A DNA stretch of 64,000 bases from Bacillus mobilis (GCF_001884045.1 NZ_MACF01000046.1:1-64000), one strand, 5' to 3'; numbered from the stretch's first letter, positions 7,811 through 17,511 are shown. Translations and numbers: made by a program. The notes: generated by a model not told the origin, from the letters alone.

Positions 7811-8644
7811 ATGAAACAATTATATGGTGTAATCGGAAATCCAATTGGACATTCATTATCACCCGTTATGCATAACGATGCATTTGAACACTTGAATATG
7901 GATGCCCATTATCATGCATTTCTTGTTAAAGAGGAAGTGCTAGGGGAAGCAGTAAGAGGTTTAAAAGCATTAGGTATTTCAGGATTTAATGTAACAACTC
8001 CGCACAAAGTTGCTATTATGGATTATTTGGATGAGATTGACCCCCTAGCAAAACAAATTGGTGCAGTAAATACAGTGGTTCATAAGGATGGAAAATTGAT
8101 TGGCTACAATACAGATGGAATTGGTTTTGTCCGAGCATTGCAGTCAATTAGTAGTGAACCACTTCAAGAGAAACGTATTTTATTGCTTGGCGCAGGTGGT
8201 GCTAGTCGAGCTATTTATTTTTCGCTTGCTGATGTAGGTGTGAAAGAGATTGATGTAGCTAATCGTACAGTAGATAAGGCGAAAGAACTTATTGCTGCGT
8301 GTACGGCTACTGTTCATTCTGTTGCTTTATCGCTAGAAAAAGCAACAGAAGAACAAGGGAATTATGATATTATCATTCAGACGACAACGATAGGTATGCA
8401 TCCACGCGTCGAACATACGCCATTACAAATTTCTTCGTTAAAAAAAGGGACGATTGTATCAGATATCATTTATAATCCATTTGAAACGAAAATTTTATGT
8501 GAGGCAAAAGAGCAAGGTGCAGTGGTTCAAAATGGTATTGATATGTTTGTTTATCAAGGAGCGCTTGCATTTGAAATGTGGACAGGGCGTGTACCGAATA
8601 TAGATAGAATGAAACAATTAGTTATAAGAAAGCTTGGAGGCTAA
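7811..8644 (+). CDS. aroE: Shikimate dehydrogenase
   Basis: 277 residues; reduces 3-dehydroshikimate to shikimate with NADPH in chorismate synthesis. N-terminal substrate domain has [14 protein letters not shown] and NVTTPHK (catalytic Lys), and NTDGIGF; the Rossmann domain carries [12 protein letters not shown] preceded by GGAGAGG, 15 nt after yqeH. Translationally linked to yhbY downstream. Confidence 0.96.
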   Translation: MKQLYGVIGNPIGHSLSPVMHNDAFEHLNMDAHYHAFLVKEEVLGEAVRGLKALGISGFNVTTPHKVAIMDYLDEIDPLAKQIGAVNTVVHKDGKLIGYNTDGIGFVRALQSISSEPLQEKRILLLGAGGASRAIYFSLADVGVKEIDVANRTVDKAKELIAACTATVHSVALSLEKATEEQGNYDIIIQTTTIGMHPRVEHTPLQISSLKKGTIVSDIIYNPFETKILCEAKEQGAVVQNGIDMFVYQGALAFEMWTGRVPNIDRMKQLVIRKLGG

Positions 8645-8649
8645 CATAT

Positions 8650-8943
8650 ATGTTAACAGGAAAACAAAAAAGATTTTTACGTGCACAAGCACATCATTTA
8701 ACACCAATTTTTCAAGTAGGAAAAGGCGGAGTAAATGAAAATATGATTAAACAAATCGCAGATACTTTAGAAGTTCGTGAATTATTTAAAGTAAGTGTGC
8801 TACAAAACTGTGAATTCGATCGTCGTGAAGTTGCAGAAGAACTTGCACAAGGCGCACGTGCTGAAATCGTTCAAGTAATTGGAAGTACAATCGTTTTATA
8901 CAAAGAATCTAGAGAAAATAAACAAATTAAACTTCCACGATAA
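8650..8943 (+). CDS. yhbY: Ribosome assembly RNA-binding protein YhbY (YqeI)
   Basis: 97-residue CRM-domain protein. The GxxG-like RNA loop is seen in VGKGGVNENMI, and the N-terminal KQKRFLRAQAHHL and C-terminal IVQVIGSTIVLYKES are typical. It associates with the pre-50S subunit. Starts 6 nt after aroE with GGAGG at the aroE end. It sits in an operon rich in ribosome assembly factors (yqeH, rsfS). Confidence 0.93.
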   Translation: MLTGKQKRFLRAQAHHLTPIFQVGKGGVNENMIKQIADTLEVRELFKVSVLQNCEFDRREVAEELAQGARAEIVQVIGSTIVLYKESRENKQIKLPR

Positions 8944-9022
8944 AAAGACTAGCATACGCTATTTTTATCGTTAGTGCGTAATGATGTAGAGAGCGAAACC
9001 AATTGAACTTTTATTAACAGTG

Positions 9023-9052
9023 AACTCTCTTCGGATAGGAATGAAGAGAGTT
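9023..9052 (+). other. Hairpin in the yhbY-nadD gap
   Basis: aactctcttc (9023-9032) and gaagagagtt (9043-9052) pair perfectly over 10 bp with a 10-nt loop. No T run follows, so it is unlikely to be a simple terminator; it lies about 30 nt before the nadD start and could be a leader or processing structure. Confidence 0.5.
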
Positions 9053-9081
9053 GCTGTACGTAAAAGGAAGGGGCGTTTCTT

Positions 9082-9651
9082 TTGAGAAAAATTGGCATCA
9101 TTGGCGGTACGTTTGATCCGCCACATTATGGTCATTTGCTAATTGCGAATGAAGTATATCATGCTTTGAATTTAGAAGAAGTATGGTTCTTACCGAACCA
9201 AATTCCACCGCATAAACAAGGGCGGAATATTACAAGTGTAGAAAATCGCTTGCAAATGTTAGAGCTTGCGACTGAGGCGGAAGAACATTTTTCTATTTGT
9301 TTAGAAGAGCTAAGCAGGAAGGGCCCATCTTATACGTATGACACTATGTTACAATTGACGAAGAAGTATCCGGATGTGCAGTTTCACTTTATTATTGGTG
9401 GAGATATGGTTGAGTATTTACCGAAGTGGTATAACATTGAAGCGTTACTCGATCTTGTGACGTTTGTTGGGGTTGCAAGACCTGGTTATACATTGCGTAC
9501 ACCTTATCCTATCACTACTGTGGAAATTCCGGAGTTTGCAGTTTCTTCATCTTTATTGCGTGAGAGATATAAAGAGAAGAGAACATGTAAATATTTACTT
9601 CCTGAAAAAGTACAGGTGTATATCGAGAGGAATGGGTTGTATGAATCGTGA
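9082..9651 (+). CDS. nadD: Nicotinate-nucleotide adenylyltransferase
   Basis: 189 residues; adenylates nicotinate mononucleotide to deamido-NAD in NAD synthesis. The N-terminal [11 protein letters not shown] contains the (H/T)xGH signature (H15-H18), and SSSLLRERY near the end corresponds to the ISSTxxR motif. TTG start behind AAGGAAGGGG. Its stop overlaps the yqeK start by 11 nt, indicating coupling. Confidence 0.96.
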   Translation: MRKIGIIGGTFDPPHYGHLLIANEVYHALNLEEVWFLPNQIPPHKQGRNITSVENRLQMLELATEAEEHFSICLEELSRKGPSYTYDTMLQLTKKYPDVQFHFIIGGDMVEYLPKWYNIEALLDLVTFVGVARPGYTLRTPYPITTVEIPEFAVSSSLLRERYKEKRTCKYLLPEKVQVYIERNGLYES

Positions 9652-10210
9652 GAAAGCACTTCATATTGTCAAACAACAAATGCATGAAAAACGTTATATA
9701 CACACAATTGGTGTAATGGAGACAGCAATTGAACTTGCTAAGTTATACGGTGTGGATGAAAAAAAGGCTGAAGTTGCAGCTATATTCCATGATTATGCGA
9801 AGTGTAGAGCGATTTCTGAGATGGAAGAGATTATTAAAAGTGAAGATTTGCCGAAAGATTTACTTTGTTATAACAAAGAGTTATGGCATGCACCTGTTGG
9901 GGCATACTTAGTAGAAAAAGAAGTAGGCATTACGGATCCCGAAATCCTGCAAGCTATTACATATCATACAAGTGGTCATGAGAACATGACGATGTTAGAT
10001 AAAGTAATTTATGTAGCTGATTACATTGAGCCTGGGCGAAAGTTTCCAGGTGTGGAGGAAGCTCGTAAACTCGCATATATGGATATAAATCAAGCTTTAT
10101 TATTTGCGTTAAAGCGAACAATTCAATTTTTAATGGAAAAAAATCAAACGATTTATCCATTAACATTCCAAACATACAACGCAGTTATCAAGGAGGAAAT
10201 TAGTAAATGA
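9641..10210 (+). CDS. yqeK: YqeK HD-domain Ap4A hydrolase
   Basis: 189 residues from ATG 9641; the frame is open further upstream but only as overlap with nadD. HD motif: H21, HD at 50-51 (IFHDYAKC), the later HAPVGAYL and YHTSGHENM histidines, and ADYIEPGR. YqeK proteins are reported as symmetrical diadenosine tetraphosphate hydrolases. GAGAGG inside nadD serves as ribosome site. It overlaps rsfS by ATGA. Confidence 0.94.
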   Translation: MNREKALHIVKQQMHEKRYIHTIGVMETAIELAKLYGVDEKKAEVAAIFHDYAKCRAISEMEEIIKSEDLPKDLLCYNKELWHAPVGAYLVEKEVGITDPEILQAITYHTSGHENMTMLDKVIYVADYIEPGRKFPGVEEARKLAYMDINQALLFALKRTIQFLMEKNQTIYPLTFQTYNAVIKEEISK

Positions 10211-10563
10211 AAGATAAAGATTTATTAGTATTAGCAGCAAAAGCGGCTGATGATAAGAGAGCAGAAGATATGGTTGTCCTAAATATGCAAGGTATTTCAC
10301 CAATTGCAGATTATTTTATTATTTGTCACGGTAACTCAGATAAGCAAGTGCAAGCAATTGCGCGTGAAATTAAATCAAAAGCACATGAGTTCCAAATCGA
10401 CGTACAACGTATGGAAGGTTTCGACGAAGCGCGTTGGGTATTAGTTGATCTTGGAGATGTAGTTGCTCATGTATTCCATAAAGATGAGCGTAATCACTAT
10501 AATTTAGAGCGTCTTTGGGGCGATGTGCCGCGTGAAGATATTACAGACGAGCTAGACCAATGA
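10207..10563 (+). CDS. rsfS: Ribosomal silencing factor RsfS
   Basis: 118-residue RsfS/YbeB/Iojap protein that binds L14 and blocks subunit joining when nutrients are short. Core ISPIADYFIICHGNSDKQVQAIA and EARWVLVDLGDVVAHVFH are canonical. Start overlaps the yqeK stop and its end overlaps the yqeM start (ATGA at both junctions), so expression is coupled. Confidence 0.96.
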   Translation: MKDKDLLVLAAKAADDKRAEDMVVLNMQGISPIADYFIICHGNSDKQVQAIAREIKSKAHEFQIDVQRMEGFDEARWVLVDLGDVVAHVFHKDERNHYNLERLWGDVPREDITDELDQ

Positions 10564-11309
10564 AATACGAACAATTTGCATTGTTGTACGACGAACTAAT
10601 GAATGATGTTCCTTATGATAAATGGGTGGAATTCACAGAGGAAAGTTTACAGCAAGCGGATATGAAAGAGGCGAAGATTCTTGATGTAGCATGCGGTACT
10701 GGTAATGTAACACTTCCGCTTGTACAAAAGGGTTACGATTTAATCGGTGTCGATCTTTCAGAAGAAATGTTAACGGTCGCTCAGCAAAAACTAGGCGGAG
10801 AAGGACATTTTATTCCTTTTTACCAACAAGACATGCGAGAGCTGGATGTTCCGGGTGAGTTCGACTGTGTAACGATCTTTTGTGATTCATTAAATTATGT
10901 ATTGCAAGAAGATGGAGTACAAGAAACATTTCGAAGAGTGTTTCACCATTTACGTCAAGATGGTTTGTTTTTATTTGATGTGCATTCTTTATATAAAATA
11001 CATCATGTATTTCAAAATGAAACATACACAGTGAATGGAGAAGAAATATCTCTTATTTGGAATTGCTTCCCTGGTGAAGAATCAAATAGTGTAGAACATG
11101 ACTTAACATTCTTTGTTCAAGACCCAGAAGAAGATGTGTACCATCGTTTTGACGAATGTCACGTGCAACGTGCATATCCGGTTGAAGAGTTAACGAAATG
11201 GCTTGAAGAAGCTGGTTTTACAGTGCTTCGCGTGACCGGTGACTTCGAGCGACTTGAAGTTACAGAACAAACAGAGCGTATTTTCTTCATGGCGAAGAAA
11301 AACGGATAA
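10560..11309 (+). CDS. yqeM: Class I SAM-dependent methyltransferase YqeM
   Basis: 249 residues with SAM-binding motif I DVACGTGNVTLPL, motif II GVDLSEEML and QQDMREL. Substrate unknown. Last gene of the yqeG operon; a strong terminator follows at once. The neighbouring ribosome factors suggest an RNA or ribosomal protein target, but that is guesswork. Confidence 0.88.
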   Translation: MKYEQFALLYDELMNDVPYDKWVEFTEESLQQADMKEAKILDVACGTGNVTLPLVQKGYDLIGVDLSEEMLTVAQQKLGGEGHFIPFYQQDMRELDVPGEFDCVTIFCDSLNYVLQEDGVQETFRRVFHHLRQDGLFLFDVHSLYKIHHVFQNETYTVNGEEISLIWNCFPGEESNSVEHDLTFFVQDPEEDVYHRFDECHVQRAYPVEELTKWLEEAGFTVLRVTGDFERLEVTEQTERIFFMAKKNG

Positions 11310-11343
11310 AACAAAAGCAACCGAGGAGGTTGCTTTTGTTTTG
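11308..11343 (+). terminator. Terminator of the yqeG-yqeM operon
   Basis: aaaacaaaagcaacc and ggttgcttttgtttt pair over 15 bp around cgagga; the U-rich 3' arm ends the operon. Confidence 0.9.
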
Positions 11344-11480
11344 TAAAGAAGATGTAATTTTCGTTCTAGCATAATAAGAAGATGATATACGTGAAGTATG
11401 AAAATGCTAGTTTAAGTAAAGATGTAATGTAAAAAAGTAAATATTTATAAAAAGGATTTGGAATGACGATGACGTATTTA

Positions 11481-12308
11481 TTATGTGTGTTTATTGAATT
11501 GCTGATCAACGCATTTTAAATCTTCATCAAATTTCTCGTGTGTTCGCTCAATTAATTTATGAAACATATCCCCAACATGTTCTTCTAAAACACGAATGCC
11601 TTCTCCTGTAACGCCGCCTTTAACACATACTTTGTCTTGTAAAGTAGGCAGTGTGAAAATCCCTTTTTCAAGTAGTTTCCCCATTCCAACGACCATTTCA
11701 CTTACTAAAGTAGTGGCTTCTTCATGTGTAATATTTGTTTTATCTACAGCAGCGTTAATGAAAGATTGTAATAAATAACTAAAGAATGCAGGGCCGCAGC
11801 TTGCTATATCAGATGAAACGCGCGTTATATCTTCTTTTATTACAAGGGGAGTAGAAATGTTTTTGAATAGGCGAAATAGTTTCTGTTGCCACTCTTCAGA
11901 GCATTTACTTCCGAATGTAAATAGTGATGCGCCAGACAGGGCACGGTTTGTAATACTCGGAATGATACGGGCAACGTGGCAAGGTACAAGTGTCTCTAAT
12001 TGTGATGGAGATATTGGACTTGTGATAGAAACTAAGCACTTTTCATCAGAAAAATGTTCAGCGTATTTTTGTAAGATCGGGTATATATCTATCGGTTTTA
12101 CACAAATAAAAATAAGATGTGATCGTTCAATTACCTCATCAATAGTTTTGGCTATATGAACAGAAGGGTATTTTTCCTTTATATGATATGCTTTGGCGGG
12201 CGTTCGATTAATGATTGTAAGGCACGAAGGTTTGACAACACGGGTTTCTAAAAATGCATCGATTAGTATATTCCCCATGTTTCCTGTCCCTATAATTCCT
12301 ATGTTCAA
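11481..12308 (-). CDS. comER: ComER, pyrroline-5-carboxylate reductase-like protein
   Basis: 275 residues from a TTG at 12308 (AAGGAGGG at good distance); the frame is open to 12404 but without a ribosome site. The N-terminal Rossmann motif is NIGIIGTGNMGNIL and the ProC-like dimer domain includes CGPAFFSYLLQSF and VKGGVTGEGI. It is divergent from comEA, as in B. subtilis. Reports link ComER to sporulation and biofilm formation rather than to DNA uptake; whether it retains proline-pathway activity is not visible. Confidence 0.93.
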   Translation of the reverse strand: MNIGIIGTGNMGNILIDAFLETRVVKPSCLTIINRTPAKAYHIKEKYPSVHIAKTIDEVIERSHLIFICVKPIDIYPILQKYAEHFSDEKCLVSITSPISPSQLETLVPCHVARIIPSITNRALSGASLFTFGSKCSEEWQQKLFRLFKNISTPLVIKEDITRVSSDIASCGPAFFSYLLQSFINAAVDKTNITHEEATTLVSEMVVGMGKLLEKGIFTLPTLQDKVCVKGGVTGEGIRVLEEHVGDMFHKLIERTHEKFDEDLKCVDQQFNKHT

Positions 12309-12385
12309 TGTTTCATCCCTCCTTCGTAACAGCTTTCTCCTAAACAATATGAATGATGTTATAAATTTATGATTAGAGGTGAAAA

Positions 12386-12985
12386 ATGATGTGGGATTTT
12401 CCAAAGAAATGGTTGGGATTAGTAGCTATTATTGGAACTGTACTTTTTCTTCTTTTTTGGAAAACAAACCAGTACACAGAGCGAGCGGTCATTGCAACGG
12501 ATGTGCAAGCGAAAGAGATAGAGAAAAAAAGTAAACCGAAAATATCGGCTGCAAAAGAGCAGAAAAAAATAATTGTAATTGATATGAAAGGGGCTGTTGT
12601 TAAAGAGGGGGTCTATGAAATGAAAGAAGGGGATCGGGTCAAGGATGCCATTGAAAAGGCAGGCGGTTTTTTGCCCGAGGCAGATAGGATGAAGGTAAAT
12701 TTAGCGCAAATGGTACAAGATCAAATGATCCTTTATATACCGAATAAAAACGAACAAGTGCAAGAAGCAGCTGCTGCCTCAAAGGGAGAGGGGAAAGTTC
12801 AAATAAATGCAGCTTCTAAAGAGCAACTTGAAAAAATTACAGGCATTGGTTCTCGGAAAGCAGAAAGTATTTTGAAATATCGAGAGGAACGTGGTCCGTT
12901 TCAGAAAATAGAAGATTTGTTAGAGATTGATGGGATTGGTGTGAAGTCATTGGAAAAAATAAAAGATCAAATTATTATTCCGTAA
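12386..12985 (+). CDS. comEA: ComEA, DNA receptor of the competence machinery
   Basis: 199 residues. An N-terminal membrane anchor (about 10-27) precedes an SLBB-like domain (VIDMKGAVVKEGVYEM...) and a C-terminal helix-hairpin-helix pair (INAASKEQLEKITGIGSRKAESIL and LLEIDGIGVKSLEKI) that binds double-stranded DNA outside the membrane. GAGGTG precedes the ATG. I see no AAAA-N5-TTTT ComK box in the 77-bp gap from comER. Confidence 0.96.
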   Translation: MMWDFPKKWLGLVAIIGTVLFLLFWKTNQYTERAVIATDVQAKEIEKKSKPKISAAKEQKKIIVIDMKGAVVKEGVYEMKEGDRVKDAIEKAGGFLPEADRMKVNLAQMVQDQMILYIPNKNEQVQEAAAASKGEGKVQINAASKEQLEKITGIGSRKAESILKYREERGPFQKIEDLLEIDGIGVKSLEKIKDQIIIP

Positions 12986-13048
12986 AAGATTGACGAAGTT
13001 TTTCTTCATTCGCTACACTACAAGTAGACAAAAAAGTAGGTGAAAAAG

Positions 13049-13606
13049 ATGGAACGAATTTCATGGGATCAATATTTTATGACGCAAAGCCATTTGCTAT
13101 CTTTACGTAGTACATGTACAAGGCTTGCAGTAGGAGCGACAATCGTTCGTGATAAACGAATTATTGCTGGTGGATATAATGGTTCAATTAAAGGTGGCGT
13201 GCATTGCATAGATGACGGGTGCTACGTTATTGATAATCATTGCGTTCGTACCATTCACGCAGAAATGAATGCTTTATTACAATGTGCAAAGTTTGGTGTG
13301 AAAACGGAGGAAGCGGAAATTTATGTTACGCATTTCCCTTGTTTGCAATGTTGTAAGGCGATTATTCAAAGTGGTATTACGGCAGTTTATTATGCGCAGG
13401 ATTATAAAAATCATCCATATGCAGTAGAGTTATTTGAAAAAGCGAATGTAAAGGTAAAACACGTTCCGCTAGAATATGATATTGCAGCATTAGAGGATCA
13501 AAAGCGTCATATCGAGTTAAAAGAACTATTTGCATCTTTAGAAAAAGAAAACTTATCGATGGAAGAATTACAGCATGTATTCACGAAAGCAAAAATGATG
13601 CTATAG
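13049..13606 (+). CDS. comEB: ComEB, dCMP deaminase family protein
   Basis: 185 residues from ATG 13049; an in-frame GTG at 13040 is part of the AGGTG ribosome site. Zinc deaminase motifs are HAE (H70, E72) and PCLQC (C98, C101). Converts dCMP to dUMP for dTMP synthesis. It sits in the com operon although the enzyme is dispensable for uptake in B. subtilis. Confidence 0.95.
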   Translation: MERISWDQYFMTQSHLLSLRSTCTRLAVGATIVRDKRIIAGGYNGSIKGGVHCIDDGCYVIDNHCVRTIHAEMNALLQCAKFGVKTEEAEIYVTHFPCLQCCKAIIQSGITAVYYAQDYKNHPYAVELFEKANVKVKHVPLEYDIAALEDQKRHIELKELFASLEKENLSMEELQHVFTKAKMML

Positions 13607-13620
13607 GGAGTGAGTATAAG

Positions 13621-15942
13621 TTGCATGGACAATGGGGCTATATTGCAATCTCATTTATCACAGGGATTGCAATTGCCTTTTCCACTTCAGTTTTATTACT
13701 GACTGGTTGTCTCGTTTTGTATGTTTTCTTTTGTTTATATCGTACTTCGCGTAAAACCTTCCTTTATTGTATGATAGCGTGTTTTAGCGGCGCTATGTAC
13801 ACTACGTATGTTCAAGGGCAAAACAAGCCTCTAGGAGAGTCCTACGAAGTTACAAGAGGGGTGATAAACAATACACCTATTATTAACGGGGATCGCCTAT
13901 CATTTCAAGTTGAAGATCAGAATAAAAATATCGTGCAGTTAAGTTACAAAATTAAATCAGCCTCGGAAAAGAAACAACTGAGACAATTACATGCAGGGGT
14001 ATCATGTGTATTCGAAGGGGAGAGGAAAGAACCACCAATAGCTCGGAATTTTCATGGTTTTAATTATCGTGATTATTTGTATAAACAAAATATTCATTTC
14101 ATATTGGAGGTTACATATATTTCTGAATGCCATAAAACATCGTTGTCACTCGTACAATGGATTCTTCTTTTGAGACAACAAGCGATCTCGGGAGTTACAG
14201 AAATGTTTCCAGCGCAATCAGGTGCGTTTATGAATGCATTAGTATTTGGTGATAGACAACAAATGACATTTGAAGTTGAAGAGCAATATCAGCAATTTGG
14301 TCTTGTACATTTGCTGGCGATTTCAGGATCACATATCGTATTGTTAATGGTGATTGTGTATTTTATTTTGTTAAGAAGTGGTGTGACGAGAGAGGTAGCG
14401 ACAGTATGTCTTATCTTTTGTATTCCTCTATATATGATTTTAGCAGGAGCATCACCGTCTGTTATAAGAGCTTCTATAACAGGAGTTTTCATGTTGATTG
14501 CTTTCATATGTTCTATTCGTTTATCTAGCTTAGATGCTTTAAGTATCACGGCTATATGCATGCTTATATTTGATCCGTATCTTGTTTTTAATATTGGCTT
14601 TCAGTTTTCTTTCGTTGGTAGTTTTGCTTTGCTTTTATCAGCCCCGCTTTTACTAGAAAGTAGTAATGGAGTGATCCGAAATTCCATTTATATTTCTCTT
14701 ATTTCACAACTCGTTAGTACTCCGATTTTGTTATATCACTTCGGTTATTTTTCCCCATATAGTATTTTTCTTAATATCCTATACGTTCCGTTTTTATCTC
14801 TCATTGTATTGCCGTGTAGTATTATTATTTTGGTATGCATACCGATCGTCCCATTTCTTGCGAAAGGACTTGCGAATGTACTATCAATAGGTTTGAATCT
14901 TTCTAATGATTTTCTAATTTATTGTGAAAATTTACCGTTTATTCGCTTTGTTTTCGGGCAAACACCGTTACTTCTTGTAGCTCTATATTGCGCAAGTATT
15001 GTTAGTGTATTGATGGTCTGGGAAAGGCGAGTGTCGAAGAAAATTACGTTCATAGCTTCGGGTATATTTCTTTTTGTTTGTACATGTCAGTATGTATATC
15101 CGTATTTTCGAGAAAGTGGGAGTGTGACATTTCTTGATGTTGGACAGGGAGACGCAATATTAATTCGCCTCCCGTATGACAAAGAGATTTATCTTATTGA
15201 TACTGGTGGAACAATTCGTGTAAATAAGGAAGAATGGCAACGGAAAAAGCATGAATTTTCTGTTGGAAATGATATTTTAATCCCTTATTTACAAAAGGAA
15301 GGTATTAAAACAATCGATAAATTAATCGTAACGCATGGAGATGCGGATCATATAGGTGCTGCGCAAGAGTTATTATCAAATATAACTGTAAAAGAAGTTG
15401 TATTTGGGCGAAAAGAACAAGAGGCGGTATTAGAAAAAGTGTTAAAGAAACAGGCGTTAGAAAAGGGAGCGAAAATAAGTGAAATGGGGGAAGGAGAGAG
15501 TTGGAGTGTAAATGAAGCGGAATTTTTTGTGTTAGCTCTAACAGAAAAAGCAAGAAGTGAAAATAACGCTTCAATTGTAATATGGGCAAAATTAGGAGGG
15601 TTAACGTGGCTGTTTACAGGTGATTTAGAAGAAGAAGGAGAGCGGTTTTTAGTAGCTACGTATCCAGATTTACGGGCCGATGTTTTAAAGGTTGCTCATC
15701 ATGGGAGTAACACGTCATCTATAGCGCCGTTTTTGAGCGCTGTAAAGCCTGATGTAGCGATTATTTCTGTCGGTGAGCGTAATAGGTATGGGCATCCTCA
15801 TAAGGAAGTTATAGAGCGTTTTGAGAAGATGGGGATTGAAATATGGCGTACGGATAAGCAAGGCGCTATTTCCTATGTTTTTAAAGGGGAACACGGAACC
15901 TTTCGTAGCAAAATCACATATGATGAAACACATAATAGATAA
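13621..15942 (+). CDS. comEC: ComEC, DNA uptake channel with C-terminal beta-lactamase fold
   Basis: 773 residues. N-terminal membrane helices surround an OB-like domain (about 55-150), then the Competence domain with multiple helices (about 190-490, including HLLAISGSHIVLL), then a metallo-beta-lactamase domain (FLDVGQGDAILI, THGDADH at 571-577, HHGSNTS). Imports single-stranded DNA and probably degrades the other strand. TTG start behind GGGAGTGAG. Reading frame is intact. Third gene of comEA-EB-EC. Confidence 0.97.
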   Translation: MHGQWGYIAISFITGIAIAFSTSVLLLTGCLVLYVFFCLYRTSRKTFLYCMIACFSGAMYTTYVQGQNKPLGESYEVTRGVINNTPIINGDRLSFQVEDQNKNIVQLSYKIKSASEKKQLRQLHAGVSCVFEGERKEPPIARNFHGFNYRDYLYKQNIHFILEVTYISECHKTSLSLVQWILLLRQQAISGVTEMFPAQSGAFMNALVFGDRQQMTFEVEEQYQQFGLVHLLAISGSHIVLLMVIVYFILLRSGVTREVATVCLIFCIPLYMILAGASPSVIRASITGVFMLIAFICSIRLSSLDALSITAICMLIFDPYLVFNIGFQFSFVGSFALLLSAPLLLESSNGVIRNSIYISLISQLVSTPILLYHFGYFSPYSIFLNILYVPFLSLIVLPCSIIILVCIPIVPFLAKGLANVLSIGLNLSNDFLIYCENLPFIRFVFGQTPLLLVALYCASIVSVLMVWERRVSKKITFIASGIFLFVCTCQYVYPYFRESGSVTFLDVGQGDAILIRLPYDKEIYLIDTGGTIRVNKEEWQRKKHEFSVGNDILIPYLQKEGIKTIDKLIVTHGDADHIGAAQELLSNITVKEVVFGRKEQEAVLEKVLKKQALEKGAKISEMGEGESWSVNEAEFFVLALTEKARSENNASIVIWAKLGGLTWLFTGDLEEEGERFLVATYPDLRADVLKVAHHGSNTSSIAPFLSAVKPDVAIISVGERNRYGHPHKEVIERFEKMGIEIWRTDKQGAISYVFKGEHGTFRSKITYDETHNR

Positions 15943-15971
15943 AAAGAAGACTGCCAGTAAGCAGCAGTCTT
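15941..15971 (-). terminator. Terminator shared by yqzM and comEC
   Basis: aagactgc (15947-15954) pairs with gcagtctt (15964-15971). On the minus strand it is followed by CTTTTTATC, so it mainly serves yqzM; it overlaps the comEC and yqzM ends. Confidence 0.7.
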
Positions 15972-16105
15972 TAAGAACCGATAAATTTAATAACAGTTGC
16001 AATGATGAAAAGTGTTGCGAAAAAACCAAATGAGACGATAAATCCTACCCCTGAATCAATAGCGTCATTGCGTTTACTTTGAACGTTTTGTTCAAAATCA
16101 TTCAT
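15971..16105 (-). CDS. yqzM: YqzM family small membrane protein
   Basis: 44 residues: polar start MNDFEQNVQSKRND, then one membrane helix (GVGFIVSFGFFATLFIIATVI). The GGGGAGGG ribosome site is strong. A YqzM gene in the same place behind comEC is known in B. subtilis. Function unknown. Confidence 0.88.
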   Translation of the reverse strand: MNDFEQNVQSKRNDAIDSGVGFIVSFGFFATLFIIATVIKFIGS

Positions 16106-16452
16106 TTAGAATCCCTCCCCAACATTCCACTTTAGTATAAAATATTGTCAGAAAAAAATCTACAATTTCCAGTGTGAAGAGAAATTGAGCGTTCTTACTA
16201 CTTTTAGATCATGAAGGAACGTGAATTTTTTGTTTCCAAGCATGTTAACAGTTGGCACTTATACTCGAATTTTTATTGTGAATAATAAAGGGAAGGTGAT
16301 TACCGCACACCAATAAGAAACCCGGGACTTATTGCGTGGCGTTTAATATAAATAAAGGGACGGGTTATACAGCCTGTTCCTTTGTACTTGTAAAACGAAA
16401 GCTAGGGCATTAGTATAAATATATATTGCCAAGTTAGGGAGTAGGAAAAAGT
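16106..16452 (+). other. Structured gene-free stretch before holA
   Basis: No ORF worth calling. Hairpin A: the 5' arm 16304-16317 (cgcacac then caataag) pairs with 16328-16341 (cttattg then cgtggcg), 13 bp with single-base bulges at 16307 and 16335. Hairpin B: aaagggacggg (16354-16364) pairs with cctgttccttt (16373-16383), 11 bp with two G-U pairs. Neither is followed by a T run. AAGGGAAGGTG upstream could start a 6-codon peptide at 16297. Role unknown. Confidence 0.55.
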
Positions 16453-17463
16453 ATGAGTGATGTACATAAAAAGATTAAAAAAAAGCAGTTTGCTCCGTTG
16501 TATTTAGTGTATGGAACGGAAGCGTTTTTTATAAATGAAACGATAAAGCTTATTACAACAGAAGCGCTTGAAGAGGAAGATCGCGAGTTTAATGTTGTGA
16601 CATACGATTTAGAAGAAGCATATTTAGAAGATGTGGTTGAGGATGCACGTACACTTCCTTTTTTCGGAGAACGTAAAGTGCTATTAATAAAATCACCACT
16701 ATTTTTAACTTCACAAAAAGAAAAGTTAGAGCAAAATATAAAAATTTTGGAAGAATATATTGGGGAGCCGTCTCCATTTTCTATTCTTGTTTTTGTTGCG
16801 CCTTATGAAAAACTTGATGAACGAAAAAAAATTACAAAATTATTAAAGAAAACAGCGGACGTAGTAGAAGCGAATGCGATGCAAGTGCAGGATGTTCAGA
16901 AGTGGATTGTGGCTCGTGCAGATGAAGTGCACGTGCATATTGATAATGCAGCTGTTAGTTTGTTGTTAGAGCTTGTGGGAAGTAATGTAACGATGTTGGC
17001 GAAGGAAATGGACAAGTTAACATTATACGTCGGTATGGGCGGAGAGATTAGCCCGAAACTTGTTGCGGAACTTGTGCCAAAATCAGTTGAGCAAAATGTG
17101 TTTGCTTTGACAGAAAAAGTGGTAAAAAAAGATATCGCGGGTGCGATGCAAATATTGGATGGATTATTTACGCAGCAAGAGGAACCCATTAAACTGCTTG
17201 CATTATTAGTAAGTCAATTCCGCTTGCTGCATCAAGTGAAAGAGTTACAGCAGCGTGGTTATGCACAAAATCAAATTGCGTCTCATATTGGTGTGCATCC
17301 ATATCGTGTAAAATTAGCGATGAATCAAACGAAGTTTTTCTCTTTTGAAGAATTAAAAAAAGTGATTATAGAATTAGCGGAAGCTGATTATAGTATGAAA
17401 ACTGGAAAAATGGATAAGAAACTTGTGCTTGAGTTTTTCTTAATGCGGTTAAATCATATGTAA
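16453..17463 (+). CDS. holA: DNA polymerase III delta subunit
   Basis: 336 residues, the usual HolA/YqeN length. The delta subunit of the clamp loader opens the sliding clamp. Recognisable: KKIKKKQFAPLYLVYGTEAFFINETI at the start, LLIKSP and FVAPYEKLDERKKI, and the conserved C-terminal YSMKTGKMD. ATG 16453 follows GGGAGTAGG. Converges with rpsT, separated by two terminators. Confidence 0.95.
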   Translation: MSDVHKKIKKKQFAPLYLVYGTEAFFINETIKLITTEALEEEDREFNVVTYDLEEAYLEDVVEDARTLPFFGERKVLLIKSPLFLTSQKEKLEQNIKILEEYIGEPSPFSILVFVAPYEKLDERKKITKLLKKTADVVEANAMQVQDVQKWIVARADEVHVHIDNAAVSLLLELVGSNVTMLAKEMDKLTLYVGMGGEISPKLVAELVPKSVEQNVFALTEKVVKKDIAGAMQILDGLFTQQEEPIKLLALLVSQFRLLHQVKELQQRGYAQNQIASHIGVHPYRVKLAMNQTKFFSFEELKKVIIELAEADYSMKTGKMDKKLVLEFFLMRLNHM

Positions 17464-17470
17464 TGAAACA

Positions 17471-17505
17471 AAAAAGTTCACGTGCTTAGCGCGTGAACTT
17501 TTTTG
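17471..17505 (+). terminator. Terminator of holA
   Basis: Arms aaaagttcacg and cgtgaactttt flank a short loop, with U tract. Confidence 0.85.
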
Positions 17506-17511
17506 TATATA

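Noticed and set aside
9464-9640. N-terminal extension of yqeK
   Set aside because: It is the second frame of nadD; family length and the GAGAGG site place the start at 9641.
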